A stretch of DNA of 64,000 bases from Lewinellaceae bacterium (GCA_020636435.1 JACJXX010000002.1:4154001-4218000), one strand, 5' to 3'; positions 43,714 to 54,040 are shown, numbered from the stretch's first letter. The notes: a model not told the origin generated them from the sequence alone. Numbers and translations: made by a program.

Positions 43714-43871
43714 TTCGCCATAATGCCCACTATGTTAACATACAAACCTGATGCGAATGCCCCAAACCCCCTCTTAGGCCTTAAGCTCCCCTATGAAAGA
43801 GGGGGCTTTACCTGGCAGTGGCTGCCAGCGCGAGACCACTTTGACCCTAGACCGTCCAAAGTCCAGTGAGG

Positions 43872-44525
43872 TCAGATGCCCAACAAAAATGCGGGGTATC
43901 CCATAGAACGGCCTTCCCTGAATCCAACCCCCTCGTCCAGCCAGCCACTCTCTTGGCTCCATTTCCGGAGTGCGGAGAAGGCCGTTTCCGCTCCCCGCCG
44001 CAGGTTGCCTTCCAACTGGCCGCTCTCGCTAAAGGCTTCCAGGCCGAAGGTATGGCAGGTTCTGCCCTTAACCTGTATTTGCGTCAGTTCCACCTGGCAG
44101 CCCTCCGGAGCCCATTCGCCGATGGGCGCTTCGCGAATGGTTCCATCCTCCGAAAAGTGGTAAACATACCCCAATCGCTCTTTGACGACAGCGATCCAAT
44201 TGTCGTTTCCCTCTTCAATGATCTTATGGGAAAGGCTGTCCGCTTCATCCAGGCGGAAGCTCCATTTTATCCAATGTTCCACCTGGCCCCGGGCGTTGAG
44301 TTCCGGAAAATGCCATTCTCCCAGGATTTTTATTAGTTGCTTGGCTTCGATGTTGCCCTCGCGCAGCTTGAGGCCGATGTTTTTGTCATTGGCGACAAGG
44401 AGGTAGTGGTCTACCCTTTTTGGGGTATCCGGGCTGTCAAATGCTTTATTTTTAGAGGCGAACCAAACGATCAGCCCCTCCGGCACTAAGTGAAAAAACC
44501 AACGGACTTCGCAGCTGGGGTACAT
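43872..44525 (-). CDS. Uncharacterised 217-residue protein
   Basis: Start taken at the ATG at 44525 (MYPSCEVRWFFHL); the frame is open much further upstream but would then run antisense to cysM. Visible features are an N-terminal EVRWFF segment, DHYLLVANDKNIGLKLREGNIEAKQ, and a C-terminal half with EHWIKWSFRLDE and RTCHTFGLEAFSE. The KLREGxxExK pattern recalls one strand of CYTH-type tunnel folds, but this is a weak resemblance. A CAAAAGTA at 44560 could be the -7 element (TACTTTTG on minus). The gene is divergent from cysM, 156 bp away. I do not assign a function. Confidence 0.75.
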   Translation of the reverse strand: MYPSCEVRWFFHLVPEGLIVWFASKNKAFDSPDTPKRVDHYLLVANDKNIGLKLREGNIEAKQLIKILGEWHFPELNARGQVEHWIKWSFRLDEADSLSHKIIEEGNDNWIAVVKERLGYVYHFSEDGTIREAPIGEWAPEGCQVELTQIQVKGRTCHTFGLEAFSESGQLEGNLRRGAETAFSALRKWSQESGWLDEGVGFREGRSMGYPAFLLGI

Positions 44526-44681
44526 TAGTTTTGTTTTATTAAAAGAAAAACACTCCACGCAAAAGTAGGTATCCGTCAGGTCAATTGACGAACTTTCTGA
44601 TCCTTCCAGGCATTCTCTAAATATCAAAACAAATCTTAATCCTGTTGCCAAACGGCCAACAGCCAAAAGCAAGTTCCACCA

Positions 44682-45566
44682 ATGAGCACCGTCCTCCACC
44701 TCGTCGGCAATACGCCACTCGTTGAAATCGAAACCATCATCCAAAAGCCTGGCGTTCGCGTCTTTGGCAAGCTGGAAGGGCAGAACCCCGGCGGCAGCGT
44801 CAAAGACCGCGCCGCCTACGGCATGATCAAAGGGGCGCTCGACCGGGGGGAACTGAAGCCCGGCGTTCGCCTCATCGAGGCTACTAGCGGCAATACCGGC
44901 ATCGCCCTGGCCATGATCGCCCGCAAATTCGGGGTGGACATCACTTTGCTCATGCCGGGAGACTCCACCGCAGAGCGGGCGCAGGCCATGCGGGCTTATG
45001 GGGCGGAGGTCATCCTCACTTCTCCCGAAAAAGGCGGCATCGAGTACTCCCGCCAACTGGCCGGCGAGATGGTGGCCGACGGAGGCTACCTGATGCTCAA
45101 CCAGTTTGCCAACCCCGACAACTGGGGCATGCACTACCGCACCACCGGCCCGGAGGTCTGGCGCGACACCGAAGGCAAGGTCACCCATTTCGTCTCCTCC
45201 ATGGGCACCACCGGCACCATCATGGGTACCTCCCGCTACCTCAAAGAGCAGAACCCGGCCGTGCAGATCATCGGGGTTCAGCCTACCGACGGCTCCCGTA
45301 TCCCCGGCATCCGCCGCTGGTCGCCCGAGTTCCTGCCGAAGATTTTCGAACCGGAGCGGGTGGACCGAATCATCGACGTTTCCCAGGAAGAATCCACCGC
45401 CATGATGCGGCGGCTGGCGCAGGAGGAGGCCATCTTTGCCGGCATGAGCAGCGGCGGGGCCTGCGCAGCGGCAGCCAGGCTGGCGGAGGAGTTGGAGGAA
45501 GGGGTAGTAGTGTTTATTGTTTGTGATAGAGGAGATAGATACCTGTCCAGTGGAATTTTTGAGTGA
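44682..45566 (+). CDS. cysM: Cysteine synthase B (O-acetylserine sulfhydrylase)
   Basis: PLP enzyme of 294 residues that forms cysteine from O-acetylserine and sulfide (CysM types also use thiosulfate). The PLP lysine is Lys41 in NPGGSVKDRAA, the substrate loop is EATSGNTGIAL, and the phosphate-binding glycine loop is SSMGTTGTIMG. The GEMVADGGYLMLNQFANPDN segment and the short C-terminus (GDRYLSSGIFE) fit the CysM branch better than CysK. CysE, its substrate supplier, lies 4 kb upstream. Confidence 0.93.
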   Translation: MSTVLHLVGNTPLVEIETIIQKPGVRVFGKLEGQNPGGSVKDRAAYGMIKGALDRGELKPGVRLIEATSGNTGIALAMIARKFGVDITLLMPGDSTAERAQAMRAYGAEVILTSPEKGGIEYSRQLAGEMVADGGYLMLNQFANPDNWGMHYRTTGPEVWRDTEGKVTHFVSSMGTTGTIMGTSRYLKEQNPAVQIIGVQPTDGSRIPGIRRWSPEFLPKIFEPERVDRIIDVSQEESTAMMRRLAQEEAIFAGMSSGGACAAAARLAEELEEGVVVFIVCDRGDRYLSSGIFE

Positions 45567-45601
45567 AATAGCCGAAAAAAACTTAAATTAAAGCAAAAAA
45601 G

Positions 45602-46258
45602 ATGAGCAGAGGAATCGTGGAAAAAATATTGGAAATGCCAAGCGCTCCGAAACTCCTGGAGGAACTCAATCTTATACTGAAAGCGGAAAAGCAGAGAAGA
45701 CTGAATTTCTACAACGAGATCACAGATCAGGAAAAAGCAGAATTTATCAACGGTGAAATAATCATCCATTCTCCAGTGAATAAATCCCACAGCGATGTCT
45801 GTAAAAGAATAGGCCGCCTGATCGATGTGTACGTTGACAAAAAAGAGATTGGCTTTGTCGGCATAGAAAAGGTTATGATTTCTCTGACGAGGAATGACTA
45901 CGAACCCGACGTATGCTACTTCCGCAAGGAGAAGTCCAAAAATTTCAAAAAGGGGCAAAGCAAATTCCCGGGGCCGGATTTTGTGATCGAGGTACTATCA
46001 AAAGGTACTGAGCATCGGGATCGCGGCATCAAATTTGAAGATTACCAGGAACATGGCGTGGCGGAATACTGGATCATCAGCCCGAAGGAAGAAACGGTGG
46101 AACAATATCTTCTGGAAGGAGGGAAATATAGTTTGAAGCTAAAGTCCAGGAGTGGCGAGATAGAAAGCCCGGTTATCCACGGGTTTGTCATCCCGATACG
46201 CGCTATCTTTGATAAAGACGCAAACCTGAAGGAGTTGCAAAGGGTACTTTTGGGGTAA
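45602..46258 (+). CDS. Uma2-family (DUF820) restriction-endonuclease-like protein
   Basis: A 218-residue protein with the PD-(D/E)XK-like fold typical of the Uma2 family: INGEIIIHSPVNKSH, then YEPDVCYF, then PDFVIEVLSKGTEHRDRGIKFEDYQEHGVAEYWIISP. These segments hold the usual D...E-x-[LVI]-S catalytic layout. The biological role of Uma2 proteins is not settled. It follows cysM by 35 bp, so the two may be co-transcribed, and it ends 25 bp from the convergent aspA. Confidence 0.88.
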   Translation: MSRGIVEKILEMPSAPKLLEELNLILKAEKQRRLNFYNEITDQEKAEFINGEIIIHSPVNKSHSDVCKRIGRLIDVYVDKKEIGFVGIEKVMISLTRNDYEPDVCYFRKEKSKNFKKGQSKFPGPDFVIEVLSKGTEHRDRGIKFEDYQEHGVAEYWIISPKEETVEQYLLEGGKYSLKLKSRSGEIESPVIHGFVIPIRAIFDKDANLKELQRVLLG

Positions 46259-46283
46259 TTACCTTTCCGTGTTCCCTCGCCTA

Positions 46284-47687
46284 CTACAACTGCGGCCGTA
46301 TCATCCGCTCCGGCTGCAATACCTCATCCAATTCCCCGGCCGTCATCAGGCCCTTTTCCAGCACCAGGTCGTACAGGCTCCTCCCGGTTTTTAGTGCCTC
46401 TTTGGAGAGGGCCGAACAGGTTTCATACCCCAGTACCGGGTTGAGCAGGGTAACGATGCTGATGCTGTTGCGCACGCTTTGCCGGCATACTTCCGCATTG
46501 GCAGTGATGCCGTCGATGCACTTCTCCCGCAGGGTGCGCATGCCGTTCTTCAGCATAGAGATTGACTCAAACAGGCTGGCAGCCATGATGGGCTCGAAGG
46601 CGTTGAGTTCCAGTTGGCCGGCCTCGACCGCCAGGGTGACCGCCAGGTCGTTGCCGATCACCTTGAAAGCGATCTGGTTGACCACCTCGGGGATGACCGG
46701 GTTGACCTTACCTGGCATGATGGAGGAGCCGGGCTGCATGGGCGGCAGGTTGATCTCGTTGAAACCCGCCCGCGGGCCGGAGGACAGCAACCTCAAGTCG
46801 TTGCTGATCTTGGACAGCTTCACCGCCAGCCGCTTGACCGCCGAGGAGAACATGATAAACGCGCCGGTATCCTGCGTGGCCTCAATCAGGTCCTTAGCTT
46901 TGACGATTTTGTAGCCGGTGATCTTCCGGAGGTGAGCGACGACCAGTTTGACGTAGTGGGGCGAGGTGTTGATGCCCGTGCCGATAGCGGTGCCGCCCAT
47001 ATTCACTTCCAGGAAAAGCCGGGCGTTGTGTTCCAGCCGTTGTACTTCCTCCTGGAGGGTCACCGCAAAAGCATCGAAGGACTGGCCCAGGCTGATGGGC
47101 ACGGCGTCCTGCAGCTGGGTGCGGCCCATTTTGATGATGGGGGCAAATTGCTTGCCCTTCTTCGCAAAGCTCCTGATCAGGGCCTTCAGCTCCTTCTCCA
47201 GGCTCGCCTTGCTCTTGATCAGGGCGATCTTCAGGGCGGTGGGATAGGCATCGTTGGTGGATTGCGAGAGGTTGACGTGGTCGTTGGGGTGGCAGTACTG
47301 GTACTCGCCCTTTTCATGCCCCATCAACTCCAGCGCCCGGTTGGCGATCACCTCGTTGGCGTTCATATTGGTGGAGGTGCCGGCCCCGCCCTGCACCACA
47401 TCCACCTGGAACTGGTCGTGCCACCGGCCTGCCATGATCTCCCGGCAGGCTCCCTCGATGGCGTCCTTGATGGGCGTTGGCAGGGCGCCCAGGTCATGGT
47501 TGGCCAGGGCGGCAGCCAGCTTCACCTCCGCCAGGGCTTCAATGAGCTCCGGGAAGAAGTAGAGCTTGACGCCGCTGATCTGAAAGTTCTCCAGCGCGCG
47601 CTGGGTTTGAATGCCGTAGTAGGCTTCGTTGGGAATCTGCATATCGCCGAGCAGGTCGTGCTCCAGGCGGGTATCCTGGTTGGGCAT
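46284..47687 (-). CDS. aspA: Aspartate ammonia-lyase
   Basis: Converts aspartate to fumarate and ammonia. The 467-residue protein belongs to the fumarase/aspartase superfamily: the signature GSSIMPGKVNP is present around residue 315-330, and TSTNMNANEVIANRA and HPNDHVNLSQSTNDAYPTA lie in the N-terminal half. The choice of aspartase over class II fumarase rests on GTSTNMNANEV and overall similarity; fumarase remains possible. Start is the ATG that gives MPNQDTRLEHDLLGD, a typical aspartase beginning. Confidence 0.9.
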   Translation of the reverse strand: MPNQDTRLEHDLLGDMQIPNEAYYGIQTQRALENFQISGVKLYFFPELIEALAEVKLAAALANHDLGALPTPIKDAIEGACREIMAGRWHDQFQVDVVQGGAGTSTNMNANEVIANRALELMGHEKGEYQYCHPNDHVNLSQSTNDAYPTALKIALIKSKASLEKELKALIRSFAKKGKQFAPIIKMGRTQLQDAVPISLGQSFDAFAVTLQEEVQRLEHNARLFLEVNMGGTAIGTGINTSPHYVKLVVAHLRKITGYKIVKAKDLIEATQDTGAFIMFSSAVKRLAVKLSKISNDLRLLSSGPRAGFNEINLPPMQPGSSIMPGKVNPVIPEVVNQIAFKVIGNDLAVTLAVEAGQLELNAFEPIMAASLFESISMLKNGMRTLREKCIDGITANAEVCRQSVRNSISIVTLLNPVLGYETCSALSKEALKTGRSLYDLVLEKGLMTAGELDEVLQPERMIRPQL

Positions 47688-47786
47688 AGTAGTTGTGGTT
47701 TGGTTAGAATCGGGGCACTAAGATAGAAAAGGTAGAGGGTTGGAGGAAGCCGGAGGTTAGGTTGTTTCAAAAGAAACTCTTATTAG

Positions 47787-47817
47787 CTGGCCTTTCGCAG
47801 GCGAAGCGAAAGGCCAG
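47787..47817 (-). terminator. Terminator-like hairpin after the 762-aa T9SS gene
   Basis: A perfect 12-bp stem, CTGGCCTTTCGC / GCGAAAGGCCAG, with a 7-nt loop lies 20 bp downstream of the stop at 47837. It is followed on minus by a second small GTTTC-TTTT-GAAAC stem. The U-tract is weak. Confidence 0.6.
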
Positions 47818-47836
47818 TTAGGCAATCAGCGCCCAC

Positions 47837-50125
47837 TCACCGCACCAGCATCACATCCCCCATCGCACTCCGCTTCTCCACCTGCCCATTGGCTTCCACC
47901 GTATACGACAGCGCCCAGGCGTACACCCCGGCCGGCATTGGTTTCCCTTTGTAGCGGCCGTCCCAGCCATCGTTGGGGTTCTCCGCTGAGAAGAGCTGAT
48001 CGCCCCAGCGGTCGAAGACCACGAACTCGTAGTCGATCAGTTCGCAGGGAGATTCAGGGAGGAAGGCATCGTTGCGGCCGTCCTCGTTGGGGGAGAAGGC
48101 ATTAGGGATGTACACATTGCAGAATTCACATTCGAACAAGGTGACAGAATCCATCACCGTTTCACAATCGCTGTACACTTGCACCACATACAATCCCGGG
48201 CGGGTTGCCTCATAACGAGGCTGGTTGCTGCCGTCCTGCCAGAGATAGGAGGCAAATTCGTGAGAACGGACATCGAAGGTTACCGCGCCGCGGCAGAGGT
48301 AGCGGGGCTCGCCCAGGCCAATGCTGTCGATGCGGGGTATGTAATCGGCTTGCAGGGCGTCTTCCGCCTGCCCGCAGGCATTGGTTGCCGTCACGGCGTA
48401 AATACCGCTGCCGGTCACCATCAGAGAGGAGGCGGAGCTTCCGTCCTGCCATTGATAAACGGCATCCGGCACGTCCACCTGCAAAAGCAATTGCTCTCCC
48501 GCGCAAAGCGCCGTGTCGTTGCCCAATTCGAAAGCGGGCAGGGATACATAACTCACGTCCGTGCTGGCCGTCGCCGTCTGGCAGTCATTGCTTACCGTTA
48601 CGGCATAGGCGCCGCTTTCTTCTACCAGGAAATTGGGGTTGGTAGAGCCATCTTGCCAAAGGTAGGTGGCGGAGGGGTTGAAAACGTCCAACTCGATGAC
48701 ATCGCCCTCGCAGGCGCTGTATTCCGGGTCAATATTCACGCTCAGGGCCGGGCTGTAGGCGACGGTTATTTCATCCACCACTTCGCCACAACCATTGGTG
48801 ACGGTTACAGCGTAATCCCCCGCTTCGCTAACGGTATAAGCCGGGCCGGCGCTGCCGTCCTGCCACAGATAGGAGGCTTCTTCCGCCGTGGCGTCCAGCA
48901 CGAGTTGGGCGCCGGCGCAGAGCGTGGTATCCATCCCCAGTTCTACCACCGGCGGCCCGCCGAGCAAGCTGATGGCCACCGCGTCGGACGCCTGCCCGCA
49001 GGCATTGGTTACGGTCACGGCGTAAGTGCCCGAACTGGAAGCGTTGTAGGTGGGCGCCGTGGCGCCATCCTGCCAAAGGTAGGTTAGCCCCGGGCCGGTC
49101 GCATCGAGCACTACTGCCTGGCCGTCGCAGATGCCCTGGTCGGCCCCCAGGTCTACGGCTGGCAGCCCGGGAGAATTTAGCACAAAAGGGTAGCTGCTGG
49201 AAGCCAGCGGGTTGCCGCACAGGTCGGTGACCGGGTTGGGCATTTCGGAAATGATCTCCAGGGTATATATCCCGGAATCCACCAAAGCCGGAGAGATGGA
49301 AAGCGAGAAAGCATCGTGGTATTCGCCGCCGGCGTCGCAGATACTGGACACCAAATCCAGGGCATAGCTTTCACCGGCAGGGCCGGCAAGCGCAAAGTTG
49401 GCCTCCGAAATGGTGCTACAGTCGACATTCTCAGTGAAGGCCAGGGTGATGCTGTTGTCATTGCAATTGACCGGAAGGTCGAGTTCCGCTACTGCCGGCG
49501 GTTCCAAATCAAAAATATCGACATTGGAGATGCCGAAATCGATGGTGTATCCTGAGGTGGAGGCCGACCAGTTGGACACCATCAGCACATACGTATTGCC
49601 GGCGGCCACCGAAATCAGGTCGTTGAAAGGAGAAAAACCGTTGTCCAGGCCCGGAAAGAAGCTTCCACAGCCGGCGCCCTGAATATCGTAGGAGGAAGCG
49701 CCGGTGGCGCCGGTGGGGCCGCTGCAGGCGTTGGGGTTGGTGCCGGTTCCGCCGGCGGCGTTGCAACTGACCAGCAGGCTGGAGTTGTTGAAAATGTCCC
49801 CGCATTCTGCATTCGTGATGTTGAACAGGGCCCAGTCGTAATCGTCCAGGGAATTATTGGGGGTCAGCACGAAGCCGAACTGCCCCGATTCCTGGACGGT
49901 AAAGGTGTACCAGATGGAGTAATCTTCCCCATCGACGCAGCTGATGGAGGAGTTGACTTCATTGGGGTAATTGCCGCCGCCCGGCAGCACCTGGTTTTCG
50001 GTGTAAACCGGCTGGCAAATGGGAATGGCCCCCAGGCAGTCCTGCACAGTAGGCGCCTGCGCTGTCAGCAGCAGTGCGGAGAGCAGAAAGGAACAAGTAC
50101 TGAGTAAAGCTTTAACGGGTCGCAT
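47837..50125 (-). CDS. T9SS secreted protein with repeated Ig-like modules and gliding-motility C-terminal domain
   Basis: About 762 residues from the ATG at 50125, chosen for the signal peptide (ALLSTCSFLLSALLLTAQ); the frame continues 129 nt upstream without a signal. The N-terminal 180 residues (SIWYTFTVQESGQFGFVL, YVLMVSNWSASTSGYTIDF) form a beta-sandwich common in T9SS proteins. Next is a segment with CNDNSITLAFTENVDCSTI. Then come about five repeats of 75-80 residues with LCAGxxLxLDA...YLWQDGS......SGxYAVTVTNxCG. The last 95 residues (VYIPNAFSPNEDGRNDAFLP to GDVMLVR) are the gliding-type T9SS domain. Confidence 0.9.
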   Translation of the reverse strand: MRPVKALLSTCSFLLSALLLTAQAPTVQDCLGAIPICQPVYTENQVLPGGGNYPNEVNSSISCVDGEDYSIWYTFTVQESGQFGFVLTPNNSLDDYDWALFNITNAECGDIFNNSSLLVSCNAAGGTGTNPNACSGPTGATGASSYDIQGAGCGSFFPGLDNGFSPFNDLISVAAGNTYVLMVSNWSASTSGYTIDFGISNVDIFDLEPPAVAELDLPVNCNDNSITLAFTENVDCSTISEANFALAGPAGESYALDLVSSICDAGGEYHDAFSLSISPALVDSGIYTLEIISEMPNPVTDLCGNPLASSSYPFVLNSPGLPAVDLGADQGICDGQAVVLDATGPGLTYLWQDGATAPTYNASSSGTYAVTVTNACGQASDAVAISLLGGPPVVELGMDTTLCAGAQLVLDATAEEASYLWQDGSAGPAYTVSEAGDYAVTVTNGCGEVVDEITVAYSPALSVNIDPEYSACEGDVIELDVFNPSATYLWQDGSTNPNFLVEESGAYAVTVSNDCQTATASTDVSYVSLPAFELGNDTALCAGEQLLLQVDVPDAVYQWQDGSSASSLMVTGSGIYAVTATNACGQAEDALQADYIPRIDSIGLGEPRYLCRGAVTFDVRSHEFASYLWQDGSNQPRYEATRPGLYVVQVYSDCETVMDSVTLFECEFCNVYIPNAFSPNEDGRNDAFLPESPCELIDYEFVVFDRWGDQLFSAENPNDGWDGRYKGKPMPAGVYAWALSYTVEANGQVEKRSAMGDVMLVR

Positions 50126-50475
50126 AATGGCTGTGGATTGGGATGTATGTAAATCAATAACGCTTGGTTTAAGTTGCTCACTCCTCTCTGCCCAACCGGG
50201 GAACGATCGTAGAGAAGGCCTCTTAACCCCATTAAAAATGGCTTTTACAACCATTGAAGAAAAAGTAGCGGTAGCTTTCTGGTAGAATTGAAAAGTTTAC
50301 TGGCTGCCCCATTTTTTTTCAGAATGAGTCAGGCATGTATGAGCTGATTTGTTTAAGCGCAGCATATTTTCAGAAGGATGGGCAAGATATGAATTTTTTA
50401 CATCTTTTGAGGAAGTTTGGGCGCGTTAAAATTGTGTCGGGAGTACAGTTTATTGATTATTAATGAAATAGATAG
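50126..50475. other. Intergenic stretch, nothing recognised
   Basis: About 350 bp between two minus-strand genes. It contains the unlikely N-terminal extension of the T9SS gene and AT-rich sequence. No promoter matching TTG-N20-TAnnTTTG, RNA or repeat was identified. Confidence 0.4.
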
Positions 50476-51108
50476 CTACCAAAAATACGCCACCGACAAC
50501 TGCAGCGACCTCGTCCGGAAATAATATACTCCATTAATCCCTGTATCCTCATCTCGGAAATTTCCTTCTCCCACCCTTATATTGCCGAGGCTGTAGCGCA
50601 GGCTGGCCAGGAAAGAACGGGTGACCTGGAAAGAAGCCCCCAGCAGCCAGGCGAAGTCGGCCCGCTCCATGAAAAGCGCTTCGTCGGAACTGCCCAGCAG
50701 GTAGCCCCCTTCTATGCCTACATCCATCGACCAGCGTTCAATGGGGATGAGGCGTAGGAAAATGGGCAGGTTCAGATAATACAATTTGGAGACGGTTTCC
50801 TCTCCGAAGGGGTCGCCAATCGGCGCCAGGCTCCAACGGCCCCCCTTCTGAGCGCCCAACAATTCTATGCCCAGCACCAGATGCCGCCCGATGGGCTGCT
50901 CGGCTACCACCCCCGCCTGAAAGCCATACAACTGCCCGAGGCTGGAATCGCCGAATTCATTGGGAATCTTCGTCATCAAAAGGTGAGAAACATTGGGGCC
51001 GGCCTTGACGCCGAAATAGGTTTGGGCAGAAGACAGGGCGGGCGCCAGGCAGAGGAGGCTGAAAACGGGCAAGGCTCGCCGGCCGATGCTCCAGGCTTTT
51101 GAAACCAT
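50476..51108 (-). CDS. Outer-membrane beta-barrel protein (PorT-like fold)
   Basis: About 210 residues from the ATG at 51108 (another in-frame ATG is at 51129). A signal peptide ending ALSSAQ is followed by TYFGVKAGPNVSHL, the typical first strand of small Bacteroidota barrels, then alternating strands and a C-terminal aromatic strand (LQLSVAYFW). This is a predicted porin-like or assembly barrel with no specific function. The longer open frame upstream reads through degenerate CGACTTC repeats and is not used. Confidence 0.8.
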   Translation of the reverse strand: MVSKAWSIGRRALPVFSLLCLAPALSSAQTYFGVKAGPNVSHLLMTKIPNEFGDSSLGQLYGFQAGVVAEQPIGRHLVLGIELLGAQKGGRWSLAPIGDPFGEETVSKLYYLNLPIFLRLIPIERWSMDVGIEGGYLLGSSDEALFMERADFAWLLGASFQVTRSFLASLRYSLGNIRVGEGNFRDEDTGINGVYYFRTRSLQLSVAYFW

Positions 51109-51436
51109 AGAATGGACAACAGGATACATCAGGATTATGATTTGGTTTAGCAATCGACAACAGTGTATCTTATGAAAACGCATAGAAGGCCCCTTCATTT
51201 TCCTGGGAATCTTTCTTAACAGAAGGCCTCCGATACCTGTCGGCCTGCAGCTCAGCAGGCAGGCGGTTACTAGACTTTGGACGACCTGAGGCTGAAGGCG
51301 GAAATCGGACACGAGCGAAGCGACTGACGGAGTAAAACCGGCATCGAATGCCCATTTAGCACTGCGTTCCGACTTCCGACTTCGCACTTCCGACTTTAAA
51401 CGATGGCACGTCCAAAGTCCAGGCGGTTATCCTGTC
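51109..51436. repeat. Intergenic region with CGACTTC repeats
   Basis: The gap between the barrel gene and the SQR operon has a TTCCGACTTCCGACTT-type tandem array around 51366-51398. Phrases CGTCCAAAGTCCA (51411) and its inverse ACTTTGGACG (about 51274) also occur, and the former is shared with 43854. No gene seen. Confidence 0.55.
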
Positions 51437-51473
51437 CCCAAAAAAAAGGCAGCCGCCCAACGGCAGCTGCCCT
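51437..51473 (-). terminator. Rho-independent terminator of the SQR operon
   Basis: On the minus strand GGCAGC / GCTGCC close a stem that continues past one mismatch, followed directly by a run of eight T and then GGGG. It lies about 130 bp after the stop at 51602. Confidence 0.75.
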
Positions 51474-51601
51474 CTATATTGATTCTATCGGAAAATTTAT
51501 GCGAACGACCAGGGAAATAAGCTTCAAATTAGCCTCCTATCCATAATAGCGGGATATAAGGCGATAATTGCATACAGTTCCTGTAAATCTTGTCATCCTG
51601 T

Positions 51602-52795
<1,194 letters not shown>

Positions 52796-52798
52796 TTT

Positions 52799-53701
52799 CT
52801 ATTGTTTTTTGTTGTTTTGCAAATCTCTTTCTATTACTTCATTACAGAGCTTTCCAAAGTTGCGGGCGAAAGAAAGCAGGAATCCAAGGGACTTTTGAAT
52901 CTCCGGATCCCGCATAGCGCCCAGCAGTTTGAAAATACCGGCTCTATGGGGAGGATCCATCCGGCATTGGGTGAGCGCGCCACTTACTACGGAGAGCACA
53001 TCCAGGGTCTTCGGGTTGAACAGGTCACTCTGCAGCAAGGCGTCAAACTCTTCGGAATCCACCAGGTTGACGACGCGCCCGGTTACTTTGACGCCTTTCC
53101 TGGACAAAGCCCCCAGGTCAATCCCGTTGCCTGCTATTTGCCGGTAGCCTTCATCCAGCATATCCACCCCCATGGCCATGATGCCGGGAGCCTGGCCTGC
53201 CAGCTTCAGCAGGCTCTTCAGTTGCTCCACCATTTCGGGGGCCGTCAGCTTTTCAACAAGTTCAAGGGTAACGCCCAGGCGTTGATCTATATCGATACCA
53301 TGAGCCGCCGCCGTGCGGTAGCCTTCATCCGCCATATCCGCTACCATGCCGGCGATGCCCGGCGCCCGATCAACCAGCGTCAACAGCCCGTTGAGCTTGT
53401 CCACCATCTCAGGGGCAGTCAGTTTCTCCGCCAGCGCCAGGGCGGCGCCCAGCCGTTTTTCGATATCAACGCCTCGTTCAGCGGCGCGGCGGTAGCCTTC
53501 GTCGGCGGTATCGACCGCCATGCTGAGAATGCCCGGCCCGCTCTCCAGCAAGGTGTTCAACCGTTCCACTCCTTGCTCCAGGGTATCTATGCGCTGCAAA
53601 AGATGATCAAGGGCCTTGAGGGTTTTTTCACTGGATAGCCGTTCCTGCAGCTGTTGCCCGGCTTCGGTCTCCGTCCAGTCCGGATTGCCATTAACCTTCA
53701 T
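52799..53701 (-). CDS. DUF1641-type protein with internal 58-residue repeats
   Basis: A 300-residue protein from the ATG at 53701 (MKVNGNPDW); the upstream frame has no better start. A unit of 58 residues occurs twice in full and once in part: PGI...M...D.ADEGYR..A..GIDI..RLG..L.L.EKLTAPEMV..L..LL.L....A. The C-terminal part (LDVLSVVSGALTQ, RDPEIQKSLGFLLSFARNFGKL) matches the DUF1641 end. It contains no enzyme motif and is predicted to be helical. DUF1641 proteins often neighbour sulfide oxidoreductases or formate dehydrogenases; here the partner is the SQR gene 3 bp downstream. Role inferred as partner or assembly factor. Confidence 0.82.
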   Translation of the reverse strand: MKVNGNPDWTETEAGQQLQERLSSEKTLKALDHLLQRIDTLEQGVERLNTLLESGPGILSMAVDTADEGYRRAAERGVDIEKRLGAALALAEKLTAPEMVDKLNGLLTLVDRAPGIAGMVADMADEGYRTAAAHGIDIDQRLGVTLELVEKLTAPEMVEQLKSLLKLAGQAPGIMAMGVDMLDEGYRQIAGNGIDLGALSRKGVKVTGRVVNLVDSEEFDALLQSDLFNPKTLDVLSVVSGALTQCRMDPPHRAGIFKLLGAMRDPEIQKSLGFLLSFARNFGKLCNEVIERDLQNNKKQ

Positions 53702-53811
53702 TGTTTTCTGTTTGTTTATGAAAATTTCCGATATGTACCTTTGAGAAAGCGCCTTTCTCCAATATTTGGATAGCAAAAAGGGAGGCTTTCCGATAGATCA
53801 AAATATACATA

Positions 53812-53842
53812 CAAATGTATGAAATTATATTCATATTTTCAA
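53812..53842 (-). promoter_or_regulatory. Promoter of the DUF1641-SQR operon with overlapping palindrome
   Basis: TTG (53842-53840), a 20-nt spacer and TACATTTG (53819-53812) on the minus strand form a consensus promoter about 110 bp before the DUF1641 start. The -7 element lies inside CATACAAATGTATG, a near-perfect 14-bp palindrome that could be an operator. Confidence 0.7.
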
Positions 53843-53914
53843 GCAATCTGTGCGCTAATTACCAAGCTGCTTACTGTCATTTCGGTTGAAATTTGGCCAC
53901 TTTCGAATAGTCAG

Positions 53915-53979
53915 GGCTCCAGAGGAGCCGAATGTTGTCAGAATATGAAGCCCCCCCTCCTTTTTAGCTCCGGAGGAGC
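53915..53979. repeat. Two small GCTCC/GGAGC hairpins downstream of aceK
   Basis: GGCTCC-AGA-GGAGCC (53915-53929) and GCTCC-GGA-GGAGC (53967-53979) are each followed by a similar AATGTT phrase. They resemble copies of a short dispersed repeat and may mark the aceK mRNA 3' end. The surrounding 339-bp gap (53702-54040) also holds the SQR operon promoter. Confidence 0.55.
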
Positions 53980-54040
53980 GCAATGTTTACCATCCAGCCT
54001 ATCCATATTACGCTCCTCTTATGCTTATCCTTCCTCGCTG

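Larger units (their letters stand above)
42970..43871. repeat. Repeat island between rtcB and the next gene
   Basis: About 900 bp contain no credible gene but at least three nested repeat types: a motif around CCCCAAACCCCATGCGCATC present four times (42970, 43025, 43417, and inverted at 43735); a roughly 70-bp unit at 43201-43270 whose inverted copy is 43764-43831; and a 238-bp inverted-repeat element at 43476-43713. Short frames here are translations of repeats. Confidence 0.8.

Noticed and set aside
44526..45188. N-terminal extension of the 217-residue protein antisense to cysM
   Set aside because: The extension lies opposite a well-supported CysM; the ATG at 44525 gives a sensible start with a possible promoter element just upstream.
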